Assembly (NCBI GenBank): GCA_012845835.1
Contig: JABAKD010000016.1
Coordinates: 7,647,919 to 7,711,918 of the forward strand
DNA from: Undaria pinnatifida
Taxonomy: Eukaryota; Sar; Phaeophyceae; Laminariales; Alariaceae
Direction: 5' to 3'
Length of the DNA: 64,000 nucleotides
Every line of letters begins with the position of its first letter. Within the stretch, counting starts at the first letter, position 1. Below the pieces are notes generated by a model that was not told where the DNA came from, searched no databases, and saw only the letters and a program-made list of their open reading frames with translations. Of this stretch, positions 1-12,300 are shown one piece after another. A program made the translations under genes and the position numbers.

Positions 1-37
1 TTAACGACGGCCCTGCCATGTTGTGTTTGTTTTTCAG

Positions 38-823
38 GCGAACGTACACGGTCCCGATACTCGGCGGCCAACCCGCGGTTGTGCTCTACGGCCCTCACAT
101 GGAGGCGCAAGCGACGGTGAGCTGTGTGTAGATTAGCCGCATGAGGGAGGAGAAAAAAGGGAGGGGAGTACGGTAGATTCGCTCTGATTCGATGCTGACT
201 ATTCTTGTCGAGTACTTTTCGTCCTGTCTTGGTTATCAAAAGCAGGGTACTTTTTTTGCTTCTGTTGATTATGCTTGTGTGTGTCTTGTCTTGCTTTGGT
301 TGTCAAAACAAGTACCAGGTACCTTTGTGTTGTTGCCCTCGTGCAATTTCCCCATGGTGTGATTGGCTACCGCCGTACGTAAATTGCTGTTGATGTGGTT
401 CGTTACTCATGTTGACTTGGGCGTGTGCGTTTGGTGCATGGGCCAAATCGAAACCGGTTTGCAGCATGTACGCCATGTCTAAGCGTCGCGCAGATCACCG
501 TGTATAAATCAGAGCCTTGGAGCACATTCCCCGCGTCTCATGAACACTAACAGTTTATTTATCTATCTCTTTCCCGTTTAAAGCACTGTACATATCCTCT
601 ATCGATCAATGTGCACGAACGATCACTTTTTTTAGCGTGAGCATCGTGCACAGCAGACAATATCAACGGCTAGCGGTCACAGAGACGAATCCCGAAGAGT
701 CAATGAGGGCGGGCTCTCGCTGTTGTACCACTCCAATCGCTCTAATACTATGAAAACAGTGTCCATCGCTCTTGCGTTTTGGTTGTCTCTTACGATCTGT
801 GGCACCGCGATTGACGACTCCTG

Positions 824-854
<31 letters not shown>

Positions 855-1779
855 AGTGACCGGCTTTAATGTTTTGTTTGTTTTCTCGCGGAATTTTTTT
901 CAGTCTGTCAACACGAAAACGCCTGCTGACGCGCGACTCGCGCCATCCTTTCAGATTTGCAACCCGTGTTTTCGTACAAACTGTCCTTACCCCCTTCAGA
1001 CGCCCACGTTTTTGGGAAAAAAAAACTACTTGAAATTAGTATGGGATTTTTTTTTCGGTGGTAAAAGGAGTCTAAGAGCTGCAACCCCTTTATTCGGGAC
1101 GAACCACTTAAGAGTGAGAGTGAAAACCTTTTTGCAGTAGTCAAACGGTCAACCGCGTGCCACGAATGCCCGCGACGATACGGCACGGTAGAGCTTACAA
1201 CTTACATGGTACCTGATGTTCGAGGAAAACACCCTTCATTAGCCAACTACTGACATTTCGGGATGCTTCATGAGTCAACGCATGTGCACGACATAAGATT
1301 GCCCTTTGCCCCCTGATCCAACTCAGACCCGATCCCGCCCGGACCTGAGCTCTCCAAACTGACCGCGGGTATATAAACAGCCGCCGGCAGGGCTCTCCAA
1401 GCGCCCTGATCTCACGCCGACCAAATTCGAGGGTTCGGAAGCAGCAAATCGAGGGTCGGCCATACCGCTGGCAAACAATTTCTCGAATGTGCTTACCGCT
1501 GGCAAACAAGACCTCGAATGTGCGGTAAGGTACCCTCATAATACGAGCGACGGCCGCATTTCATCAATTTTCCTCTTGTTTCGCGCTCGGCTCGTCGGCA
1601 CGCAGGGCGACCACATAATGCCGGGGAAGAAGGTGCGGGCGCTGCAGCGCTTCACGGCTGACCGAAAAACTGACGGACGAAGCATGACTTTCATCAAGAT
1701 CGGGGGTCATTGCGAGGGCTGGGTAGTGCTCATGCAACACAAGGGGATGGTTGGCCTCGTCCCGTCCAACGAGCGTTGA
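38..1779 (+). CDS. 3' end of a split gene with a C-terminal SH3-like domain (two exons, 5' partial)
   Basis: Two exons are seen: 38-116 (after a TTTTTCAG acceptor, ending ACG before gtgagc) and 1606-1779 (after ACGCAG, ending in TGA). The first needs one base from an upstream exon outside the window, and the junction between the two is phase 0. Exon 38-116 reads like soluble protein (PILGGQPAVVLYGPHME). The last exon gives 57 residues with an SH3 outline: KVRALQRF at the ALYDF position, then GW...HKGMVGLVPSN, which matches the W...G.GL.PSN C-terminal signature of SH3 folds. SH3 domains bind proline-rich peptides, so a scaffold or signalling role is likely, but the rest of the protein is not visible. 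The 1.49 kb intron holds a (TGC)n run and a dispersed repeat. The domain call is from motif shape only. Confidence 0.65.
822..855. repeat. (TTG/CTG)n trinucleotide microsatellite
   Basis: About eleven TTG/CTG units in the intron of the SH3-end gene. They give a meaningless poly-Ala/poly-Cys reading in an open frame. Confidence 0.8.
1268..1412. repeat. Dispersed repeat, copy 1 (second copy near 28590-28745)
   Basis: This block shares a distinctive string with 28655-28745: a cctgagc-ctccaaactgacc core, then a tata-containing stretch and cgccggcaggg. The upstream flanks (acataa-attg-ccct, then ccaccc/ccgccc) also align loosely. Both copies run on the + strand, one in the SH3-gene intron and one just outside the large gene. 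Family unknown. Confidence 0.55.
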
Positions 1780-2318
1780 GTTGTTCGAATACGTTTTTTG
1801 GCGGGAGTTATTATTTTCGTTTAGTGGTAGGGGAGGGTGTAACCTTTTGTTGCTTCCCGTAGTCGTTTTGACCCGTGTTCAAGGACGGGGAGAGGTGTGA
1901 AGGGAGTCGGTCTAATGGTTATTTTCGTTTAGTTTTTGCGAATTGGGGTGGGGGGGTTGAGGGGGGGTTATCGCGAGGGGAAACGGGGATCCGGATAGCA
2001 TTTTGTTTTGTTATTTTTTTTTTTTTGTTGAGTGTTTGTTAGTCTTGGGAGCTTGATTTTGTGTTTGGAATGAGTTCGCGGTTGAGTGTGCGTCTTGCCT
2101 TGTGCCAGAAGCTCGAGCGTTGCTTTGTGTCGATGTATCACTAGTACATTGTTGTATTGCTGTGATATTGCACAGCGAAGCGGAGCATTGATGCGCGTAC
2201 CGAATTGTGCTGGCAGCGCGTGACGGCCGTGTGGCAAAAAGAGCGTCTTAAGAGGGAGGGGGTTACATACGACATGTGGAATTGCGTCTTTATCAAGGTG
2301 GCAGATGCGCAACTCTAC
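1780..2318. other. Intergenic, no gene seen
   Basis: G-rich and T-rich spacer downstream of the SH3-end gene, with a poly-G patch near 1945-1970. I see no splice-consistent exon on either strand. Any 3' UTR of the upstream gene would lie here. Confidence 0.5.
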
Positions 2319-2452
2319 CAGGTTACGCCGCATAGCGGGGTACGCGGCATGGCAGGTTATGCCGCGTGGAAGGTTACGCCACATGGCAGGTTACGCCGCG
2401 TGACGGCTGGCGCCGCATGGAAGGTTACGCCGCATGGTGAGTTATGCCGAGT
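2319..2452. repeat. GC-rich minisatellite, about 17-20 bp unit
   Basis: Seven or more imperfect units of the form ggttacgccgcatgg, with variants gttatgccgcgtgg and gttacgccacatgg. The array keeps frames open by chance and explains the short open frames across it. Confidence 0.75.
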
Positions 2453-3629
2453 GGAACCCCGTTGCGCCGCGCTTTTGCCTGGCGGCAGGGACACTCCTGT
2501 CGGCGGTGATCCTCGCCGCGGTTAGGGGAATTTTTTAGCGACAACATAGGCCTCACTTTTGTGCGTGTAGTGCGGGTGTTTGCTTTGCGCCTGGTTGGCG
2601 GCCTACATAGGTCTTGTCCGTCCCTTAAGTGTGTTGTTTTTGGAGCTTGGCGCCTCCATATTTTCAAGGCAAGACCCAAGCATAGGGGATAGGGGAAAGT
2701 TCTTCGTCGGACGGCATTCCGTTTCGTAGCAAAGGCTGAGTGATGAGAGGCCCGAACTTTTTTTCAGGTCTGATATCACCGCATACCACGAGCGATGCGT
2801 GGCGCTGTGGTGTGTGTGCGTCTTCGTGTTTGTTGTGCCGGTGTTAAGTTGCATACCAAGTACAGCAGGTACTTACATTGTTTTTTAGGTTTGGTTTCCG
2901 TTAGTTGTACGAGACGACAGACTTGTCGCCGTAGCTGTCTTTCGATGCGTACGCGCACAGTGCTTGCGGCTGCGCTGGTTGGTTTTATGGTAAATCTGAA
3001 CCACGTTTTTCATAGGGTATGTACCATGCTATACCCGGGTATGTATTTTATTAGGGTATGCACGCTGAATATGACTACACGTACCATTACCTAGTTTTGG
3101 TACCCGGGTATTGCAGAGTGTATATCCCGGTGGACCTTACTGAACACACCCTTTATACCCCCTGCGTTGATGGTGATAATCTCTAGGGTACCCGGGTGGA
3201 CCAGCTGCCCGCCATAACGAGCAGATTTCCTCTTGACGGCCTCGCGGTTGCTAGCGTGTGCCTAGCCCGTAATGTCTGCGATCCGAGTGTTGTGTGTTTT
3301 GTCTCGTCGCCGCGCCACGCCTCTGATGACCACGGGTCTAAGGTACGGGTAAACCCGTTTACAACTGCACCCACGTTTTCGGATACAATACTACTTGAAA
3401 ACAGTGCGGAAATTTTGTTTTTGTGATTCTGAAAAGGGTTAAGGCGCGTGTGAAACGGCAGCAAGGAGGCCGCGGGTGCTCCTTCCCTTAGCTCTGGGGG
3501 GGGGAGTCTTGCGATCGGGGTGTTGTGGGTTGTGATGCGTTTGTTTTGTGGAATGTTTGGATACCGAAGGGATGAAGCCACATTTGCGCGATTTGCGCGA
3601 AAAAAACTGTCTTAACAGTGGCGGTGGGG
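2453..3629. other. Intergenic, no gene seen
   Basis: Short open frames on both strands with no matching donor/acceptor pairs or recognisable domains. Around 3010-3190 there are several GGTAC/GTACC-rich palindromic words such as tacccgggta, a motif style seen elsewhere in the window. Confidence 0.4.
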
Positions 3630-3639
3630 GTCCCTATAA

Positions 3640-3805
3640 AGTGCCGGTATGTGCTATTAATATTCGGAAATACCGGAATTATGGCGGCAACCGGCACTAC
3701 TCCGCATGCTGGCACGGCAGGTGGTTCGCATCTGTACGAAGTGATTTCACGGTCACTGTAGTTGGCAACCGGCACTATAGAGGGATCACTGCTGTGTCTT
3801 ATGTC
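3640..3805 (+). repeat. Dispersed repeat related to 52620-52845
   Basis: Shares with 52620-52845 the ordered words actccgcatgctg, gatttcac, gcaaccggcact and ataga-gga-cact. Unlike the downstream copy it does not carry the expanded caaccgg-accact minisatellite. Non-coding; element type unknown. Confidence 0.6.
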
Positions 3806-4895
3806 GTGGACCACCGCCTTTTTGGGGCCGAAAAAAGTACGTCTGCTGTCCTCCGCTCTTCGCGCGACGTCCAGCGCCGTTCCTCGGCTTGGGTTTTGCC
3901 CGTGTGCACGATGAGCGTGACAAGGCTTGTTTGTTTATTTGTTGTTCTTGTAAGTGCGCGGAAATGTGTCGATCCCTGAGGCCCAACGCAAGCAAGGCTT
4001 AATTTTTGCCGTGTTGGTTGAGAAGGAAAAACGTGTTTCTGTGTTTCTAGTGATATACCAGTAGGGAGGAGCAGGAGGGGAGGGATGCCCGCCGAACAGC
4101 ATACTTGATGGCACGGGTGTTGAGCTTCGAGCGAGGGTCAGCCGGGTTCTTTTTGTATCTTTTATGTATGTTATCCCTGTGTTTTTCCGTCAAAGTGGAA
4201 GGGCTTGGTTCCGCTTATCCCTTTTGTGCTCTCGCCTTATCCCTGAGGAAGCTTTTCTCGACTGCCGGCAATCCTGGTACGTTTGCACCTACGTGGCTGT
4301 AGCCCCGTGTACAACTTGTCGCGGATTTATGTGCGCCGATCGCTGCGTAATCTATCTAGCCTGTGGTAGACGATCACTGTCGTTGCGTTTCAACATATAT
4401 ATATTTTCTGTCCGGCGGGTATCGTTTACGTGTTGTCGGTGAGCGAAGTAGGCCGTTTATTTGGCCTTTGTTTTGTCGATGTAGTATGGAGGTCTGGACC
4501 AGAGCAGTTGACAATTTACGTCTTGCTTCCCCGAGGAAGAGTGAATTAATCGATTGTTAATATTTGCCGCTGTTGTTGTACCGGTACACCTTTTCCCTTC
4601 TACAGATGCTGCAATCATTCCACTCTGTTATGTTACCACAAAGGAAAGCGCTGCCATAATAGTCTATTACGGTCTTACTGTTGTTTTTGGGGCAGCTAGA
4701 GTGTACGCCCTGATCATATTGCGACAGGGAGTAAGGAAGATGATGGGACCTCGCCAGCAAACGATGCCCCCTTTCGCACCTCAGATCGCTAGAAGTGCCC
4801 CGATACTTATTGCTCCCCGGCGCCAATACATGGTATCAACAAAGGCACAGTGTTTTGGCTACCGATTCTTAGCTTGTTTAGTCCAAAACAAAGTA
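3806..4895. other. Intergenic, no gene seen
   Basis: Several overlapping open frames of 60-140 codons in different frames. None shows domain signatures or splice support, so I treat them as chance. Confidence 0.4.
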
Positions 4896-5076
4896 CAGTG
4901 GGTACCCCGATTCAAGAGCGCCCCGTGACAAGCCGAAACAAGCGCTCTTGACCTTACATTGCTCTTATCTGTGGTGGAAAGTATGTAGCTTTTGTATAGA
5001 CGGGACATGCCGATCCGACCGCTCTTAGGTCACAAACGCTCTTATCATGAGCGCTCTTAAATCGGGGTGCCCACTG
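4896..5076. mobile_element. 181 bp MITE-like element with about 25 bp inverted ends
   Basis: The left end reads cagtgggtaccccgattc and the right end is its near-perfect inverse (aatcggggtgcccactg). A TA precedes the left end. Inside are several copies of gcgctctta/cgctcttg in both orientations. Length, CAGTG-type ends and no coding capacity fit a miniature inverted-repeat transposable element, probably Tc1/mariner-like. The right flank is TG rather than TA, so the target duplication is not intact. Confidence 0.7.
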
Positions 5077-5329
5077 TGCTGACGACCATCATCTTTGTGT
5101 TTGACCGGGTCTTGATGCACTCCGTTGAAAAGCTGACGATCGTCCAATTTTTTTCTACTCGGATCTCGATTTTTCCCCATGAATCTGGCTTGAACATATA
5201 TTATATGAAAGATATTTCAAGGACGTCAGCCGTGAGTTCGACGAATTTCAGGTAAATACTGTTTTTTTATTCGCGCAAGCTTTTAAGTATTGGATTGGCT
5301 GTGGCCGTACAATGAGTACCATCGACGCG

Positions 5330-5560
5330 GTGAACGACTGGGGTGTAGCCAATGTCGCAGAAAAAGCAAATGCCCCCCCCCCCCTCCGCCCGCGCGAGCG
5401 CTCTCCTCGCCATGGAATATTTACGTATCGGGCAGCGATTGCTCTGCCTGTGGCAATGCTGACAAACCGAACGAGTTTCTGCCCTACAACCGATGCCACA
5501 GAAAAGCAAATGCGCGCCCCCCCCCCCTTCCTGGCCGGCGATAACCAGGCGTGCTCCGTC
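5330..5560. repeat. Imperfect tandem duplication with poly-C tracts
   Basis: Two segments carry cagaaaa-gcaaatgc followed by 10-13 C residues (5358-5388 and 5500-5530), with related words between. Looks like an old local duplication. No coding evidence. Confidence 0.45.
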
Positions 5561-6333
5561 CGGCTTCGAAGGGATACATGACAATGAGTGACGGTCTTGG
5601 CCCGAAGTGGTTCTTAGTAGGAAGCAGCTCACCCTTGATGCAACTCACCGAACACTTTGCTACGCTTCGCACTTGATGCAAGCAATGTCTGCCTGGTCGA
5701 AAAAAACCCGATTTGGTCCGTCAAGGCTTTAAAGATGCGAGGGCCTACGGTCTGAAGACTGCGGCCATGCCTGACAAAGTGTACCCACACCCCCCGCCCC
5801 CAACCCGTGAATCAAGGCGAGAACCTCCTTTGCGAGGAGCAAGAACAAAACATGTGCTATCGTTCAGCAACCACACCGAGAGCACAAACCCCTCAAAAAT
5901 TGTCGTCCGCAGTCTCAGGCTCATTGGCGGTCCATGTATGCCCCATGTCCGTCCGCGAACATGATGGTCTCACGAGCCAAGAAAAAAGTAAATGCTGTTG
6001 GTTTTAAACTTTGTAAAGAAAACTTGATTTGGTTAGATTAAATCTATGCACAATTCAACAACTAATTTAACGTTTGCTCCCCGTCGACCCCCTATGCCAG
6101 CGGTCCCTTAACGCGCTACAGACAATCACACCAAACACGTCAAATGTAATCCCTTCCCACCCCCCCCCGTCCTCCGTCCCCATATATCACTAAACACCCT
6201 GAAGCGCCCCCTCTCCACCCCTCCTCGTCTCCCCTTGAACGCCCTTAATAATATGTCATTAGGGAGGTCCTTGTCCTCGATCGACCGTGTAATGGACCAT
6301 CGTATGGTAACTGTGCCGACGCGTGCGCAAGGC

Positions 6334-9300
6334 CTAGCTGCCTTTTCCGGCAGAACGTTTTTTGCCGGTTAATATAGCGCCGACTTCGGTGTGGCTGTTG
6401 AGCTGGGCCCACTGAAGAGGGGTCTTTCCTTTTTGGTCTTTCAGCGTATGGTCCGCACCTTTTTGTTTTGCGTATCGAACGGGTGAGCGGTTGCTGCCAT
6501 GTGTCAGCCGACGTTAATTTTGTCATCCAAATGGCCAATCGATCAATGTGTGCGGCATGAGCGTTAATGTCAAACACTCATAAGCATCCGTAGATAAATA
6601 AACTAAAAACAAAGCAAACCTAACGAGAAACCTGTACTATTTGTTGCGTATGCAAAGTGCATTCTCTCGTGGATAACACCTACTTCGGCATCCATCCATG
6701 GAATCGGTTCCATGCTGTCCGCCGTGAGAAAACGTGTTGCGGACCGCACAGACCTACAATTTGCACTGCATGCATCATCGGTGAAAACGTTTTGGTGGGC
6801 GGAATCCCCCCATCTTCCACGAGTGGGGGCAATGGTACCCTACTAGTACATATGACATACACAACAATGGTGGTGGTGCTGATCAGCAATAATGCAATAC
6901 CGCCAACAGCAAACAATGATTCGCCAACAGTTAGCAACATAAATCCAGTATGATAGAGCAGCACCATACATCCATGTCAACAAAAAGCCTAGCACCGCAG
7001 CTGCCATGATTTTAAGCTCACCGTTCTCGAACAAGAAAGTCGCCAACTCTTTGTCTCCGTTCTGGCCCGCGACGTGCAAGACCGTCATACCGTTTTCGTC
7101 CTATCAAACGCACACGGATACATGATCATTATATCCACCCACGGAAGTCACAGCGACGGCAAACAATTTGGTGGGGAAAGCGGAGAGGGGAGGCAACAGA
7201 GATAAGGCTGCCGGTTCTCCTACACACGCATTTCGGGAGTTCAACCGAACGGAGAAAACGAACCACCGGGTCAAGCACCGATGATTGCAGAAACCAAGAG
7301 CCGTGCACAAAACAAGCCGAGACCGGCTGCATCAACTCGTACACCGTAGAGCCGGTCGGGACGTGCTTCTTAATCTGCAGAATAATCCACCCAACAATGA
7401 TCGGGCAGCAAGTAGGCAAAAGGCTCTTCTTCCAAGCGCATGCAGTCGGTCGACCGTCCTTGCAGGGCAACAAGAAATCGCGAAGTATGCGCACGACGTA
7501 AGCATGCTGCGGTAGCGGCGGCACTTTTTTTTGCCACAACAAGCATTCCTGACTGTTAATCCTCCATAACTAACTCAGAACTACTACATACAGTGGGAGG
7601 TTCACCGTATCTTTGGAATATATCAATAAAATGTTTTACTATGCCGTCTCCCTCGAACTTGGGAATTAATTAATGTTTTGAGTTATGCATAGCGTGAATT
7701 AACTAAATTTCACCACCCTCCCTGTATTACTAGCGAAACGAATAACAAACATGTCGCTCGTAGTGTGTGTGGCATCGATATCTACAATAATAGGCCATGA
7801 TATTGTTCTTTGTCGGGTTTGCACTTTTCCGTATTTCTCACACTAGTCAGTATTTGCTGAGGGAGGGGTGTCGAGAGTGTTAGTAAGCTCAGAGAGATAA
7901 GGTGCACTCGTACCCGAGCATGCTTCGCCCATTCGCATCATCGATGTTCACGCCGACGTCAATAAGTTTCTTCCCTCGGGACCCCCCTTTTTTGTCGCTG
8001 TCGGTCGCAACGAGTAGCCGAGGAAGTGCACAAAAGAGAAACTTTGACCCTTTAAACTACTGTAGACTACATCTATAACCCCAACCCTAACTCTAGGCCT
8101 AACTCTAACCCTTAGGGTTAGCACTAACCCTAACGCCAACGCTAACGCTAACACTAGCGCCAGCGCTAACCCGATGGAACCCAATCAGCGAAAATAGGGC
8201 TAGATAATCCCGTTCGTCTCTTAGGCAAGCATTGTGTCTCGAAACAAATTTCGCGAGATTGTGGTGACATCTGCTGGAATATTGCACACCAACCAACCTT
8301 TGCGTTGATGTCCACGCCGATCTCAATAAGTTTTTTCGCGACCACTTTCTTGTCGCTGTCGGACATGGGCGAGTAGCCCAGGAAGTGCAGGAGGGAGGAA
8401 CCCTTGTTGTTCGTCCAGCGCACGTCAGCACCGTTCTCCAGCAGCAGTTCTACAACCTGTTTAGTCCGCCCAAAGTCATGGAACCACAACAATAAAAAGG
8501 ACAGGTTCGTCCGTAAACACAGTGTTGAGATACACCAGGTAGGCGTTGTAAGGTTTAGTTTGGGTAGGCTATTGATTAACCTTTTGCAAGTTGTCAAACG
8601 GACTAATACCCCACTAATACCTTTACAAATGGCGTCGTCGACAGGACCGTGGGTTTTTCGGGTCGTGGGTTCAAATCCCACCATCCACAATAATAAAAGT
8701 TTTTCAGACGTTCCCCACGTCGAACTTGCAAAATACTCTCCCCGGTATCCCCAGGAAATGAAACCGCTTGGAAATGACAGGTCCGCCCGTGTATCCGGCC
8801 GACCTGCTATCCCGCCGTTTCAGGGGGGGGAGAGTGTTATAAGGCTTAGTTTGGGTAAGCTATTGGTTAACCTTTTGCAAGTGGTCAAACGGAATAATAC
8901 CCCACTAGTAACTTAACATAGGCAACAGCAGCCTATTTTGGTGATAAATGTTCGGTAGCGACTACAACAGTGCAGCAGTATACCTAGTCAATGCTCAGCA
9001 GCATAGAGTACCGCTAAATAGGCAGAAGCATTGTAGTCAGCGATATGAGATCGGTTTACTTAACTAAGCAGTAGGTATACGTACGATCAGTGTGGTGTAA
9101 CTAGATACGAGCAATAACGCGGCGCAACGCGCGTTTAGCAACGTTCAGGGAAGTGATTTGAGGTTGACTATCAGGACGCTGACGTAGTTAAGCTCCCACG
9201 AGCAAACCTCAGGGAACGTTGTCGTAGGTACGGTAGACCACGAGAAAGCCTCAGTGAACGTTGCTGTAGGTAGATCAGGCAACCACCCGTAGAGTACATG

Positions 9301-12300
9301 TGCCCGTAGCACGGGTATCGTGCAGTATCAATCAGGTGATGTTCAACCCCACCTCGGTCACTCTCATGTTTTCTCCCGCTTGTTTCTACCTTCTCCTTCT
9401 GCCTTTCTTTTGCCCACAAGCGGTTACTTTCAACATGAAACACTTACTTGTATCTTCTTTGAGTCCCAAGCGCCAGCAAGGTAGTTTGACCACTACCAGC
9501 GCAAGCATGTGCTGCCACTTGCCAACGGAATTCCAACCGAATATCGAACAGGTTATGAACCTCGAACAGGTTATGAGCCTCGAACACACAGCAGCAGCCC
9601 CGCGCAACCCAGTAACGGGAAAAACGTTTTTTTTGGTACAGATATTTTGGCATATCTGTGTCTGGGATCGGTGTCAAAGTGAGTGGATGAAACCGAAGGC
9701 AGCGGTCGTTCGCCAATCAAACCAAGGAGCAGATTTCACGTGTAAGTAAGCAAACCCACGCCGAACACGATGGTGAATTCGGGGCTCTTGCTGAGGGAAC
9801 GTTAGCATGTACAAGACAGTCGCTGGGATGGATGGCCCCGCTAGAAAGTTTGTGCACGCCCCTTGCAAAAAATCTTAAGGATACTCAATAAACAGAGCAG
9901 GCGTGCATGATGTGTCGTTCCGCTTAATTTGAGTTTTGGGGTGTGGTGGCTATTGCCCTAACCCTAACCCTAACCCCAACCCTGGCTCTCATCCTAATTC
10001 CCCCAAAACAGCACTACTACCAGTACTAAAACCGGAATAGTACGTCTTGCCTGGCCCGTTTAACTACCTCGCAGACTCGAACCCACAAACGCGCATTATC
10101 GCCTAATAACATACCAATACCACCAACCAGTATACCAGTATACCAGGTACAGGAAAGGACAGTGCACCTAATAAGAAATCAGGTCAACAAAGAAGACAAG
10201 ATGGTACTTTACAGGAACACAAACAATTCCGGGAGCCATTACAGTAGAAGGCACCCTTACCCAATTAAGAATCCCGGGCTCGGTCAGAATTTTCTGTCTC
10301 TGATTCGGATTCGTCATCCTTTACTTTTTAGTTTACGAATATAACTTACTGTATGTGCCGATAGGACTATAGTATACATTGCGGGGGAACATATACAGCA
10401 ATAATCAGGACAAAAAACGGTTAGTACAAACAGAGAATTATGTATGTTATTATTGCGTATATCGTGGAATCTGATTGCTCAGTTGTCCATCACGATCCTT
10501 AGGAAATAATACCTACAAGCTGCTTCTGTTCCGCTTCTGAGCTACGAGAAGAGTGAGAAATCCAGAGTACATACACGTTGGTTCGAGAAAGGAAAAAAAA
10601 AACTCTCCCCCACGAATACCGCTCGCAATATCTAGTCAAAGAGCGAGTATTTGGTATCATAGTGACCCCCATGGCCAGTGGAAGAGGGTGACATGGCAAA
10701 AAAAAAAGTAGCGGCCTCGGGCTGTCTCTAGGAGCGAAACTCGTATCGATCAATGACAGGCCTTCAATTTTTTCAAAAATATTTGGGCTTTTTGCCAGCG
10801 GGGGTGAAGAAAAAATGCGCCGCATTTTGCACGATCCGGTTGGATGTACTCCAAGGCATGCCTGTAGAAATTTCCGCGCAAAAAATCGAAGATCTGACCT
10901 GCCTGTGCAGTGTGTTCAACATTAAGCAGAATCTAGCAAAAAAACTGGACCCTACACTAAAACCAAGTAATTTGAAGGAAATAACGTGTCTGACTCATTT
11001 TTACGCAAAGAAGTCTAAACGTCCACTCTGGTTTTTGTGAGAGATAGACCCTGAAATTTTGCACACGTGTTCTACATGCCCGTTCCGAGGCCTGACCCGC
11101 GGGTTTTTTTCTTCTTTTTTTTCGTCGAAAAAATTGGGTTAAGGTGGTCCACATTTTCCGAAAAATCTTGACTGACGAAAAATCAGGCGAAAAAGACACA
11201 AACCAAAAAACATCTGGTGAGGTCTTCGCAAGGGCACATAGGAGACGTGTGCAAACTTTCACGGTCTGAATCGAAAAAACGCGTGGACATTCGCCGGGGA
11301 GTATAGTTGTTTTTTTTAGCGTGAACCAGCCTGTACTTACTTTTGATCGACCAGGGATTCTCTGTGTCTCACCCCAATACCTTAACAACCCTTCGTAATA
11401 CCGTAATACCACTTTATAGCACACCAACATCACTATAGCATACCAATATCACTCGAAGGGTATCAGCATCACTACAGCACACCAACATCAAACCTGTGAT
11501 ACAAAAAAGATACTTCGCAAACCTCACCAATTTAACTCCTGCTGTATATTATACCACCAATAATAGCACTCGGAGGGCAATAGTATCACCCATTATAGCA
11601 TACCAATAGCACCTGGCATGACGCAAAAAAAAACTACCTCGCAAAACCTCGGTTTCCTCACCGCACGGTGTCCACCAATCAGCGCGCTTTGGGTGGGTGC
11701 GTTCCCGTAGCAATTCCCCGTATTAACGGGAGCAGATCCGTCGATGAGAATCTTTGCGGCGTCTACGTGGCCCTCGGCACAGGCGAGGTGCAGCGGGGAG
11801 TTGCGGTTCGTTAGGAGGCGTTCGTCGATGATGGCCCTGTTTGTCGGATCAAAGAGCGATGGGGGGGGGGGGGGGGGCGTATTCATATGTTGCTTGAGCG
11901 CGGGGGGGGGGGACGCGTACTCATTTATTGCTTGCCTGATTCATTTGACCGTTGTCCATACATCCAGGACACGCGCTACAGTAGTAGTAGTGCACACCAT
12001 TAATTTTCTGAGGCGTGTCACTTTCAAAGTCTGCACCATACCGGCAAAAACTGATCCGGAACAAAAATTAAAAGCGCAGGCCGATCAACAATTCCATGAC
12101 CTACCGTAGGTGAACAAAAAACAAGGATATCGCAAAAGAAAAAACGAAATTCCGACCATATTTATTAATAGGTCAACGCCTTTAGAACTGGAAACCCGTT
12201 TTGGGGGAAATTACTTGGAATTAGTATAGGGAGGGGTTTGGCGCTCTAAAGGGGTTAAGGACCCCTGCCATTCAGAAAACAAACGATTCAGGCAAAACGT

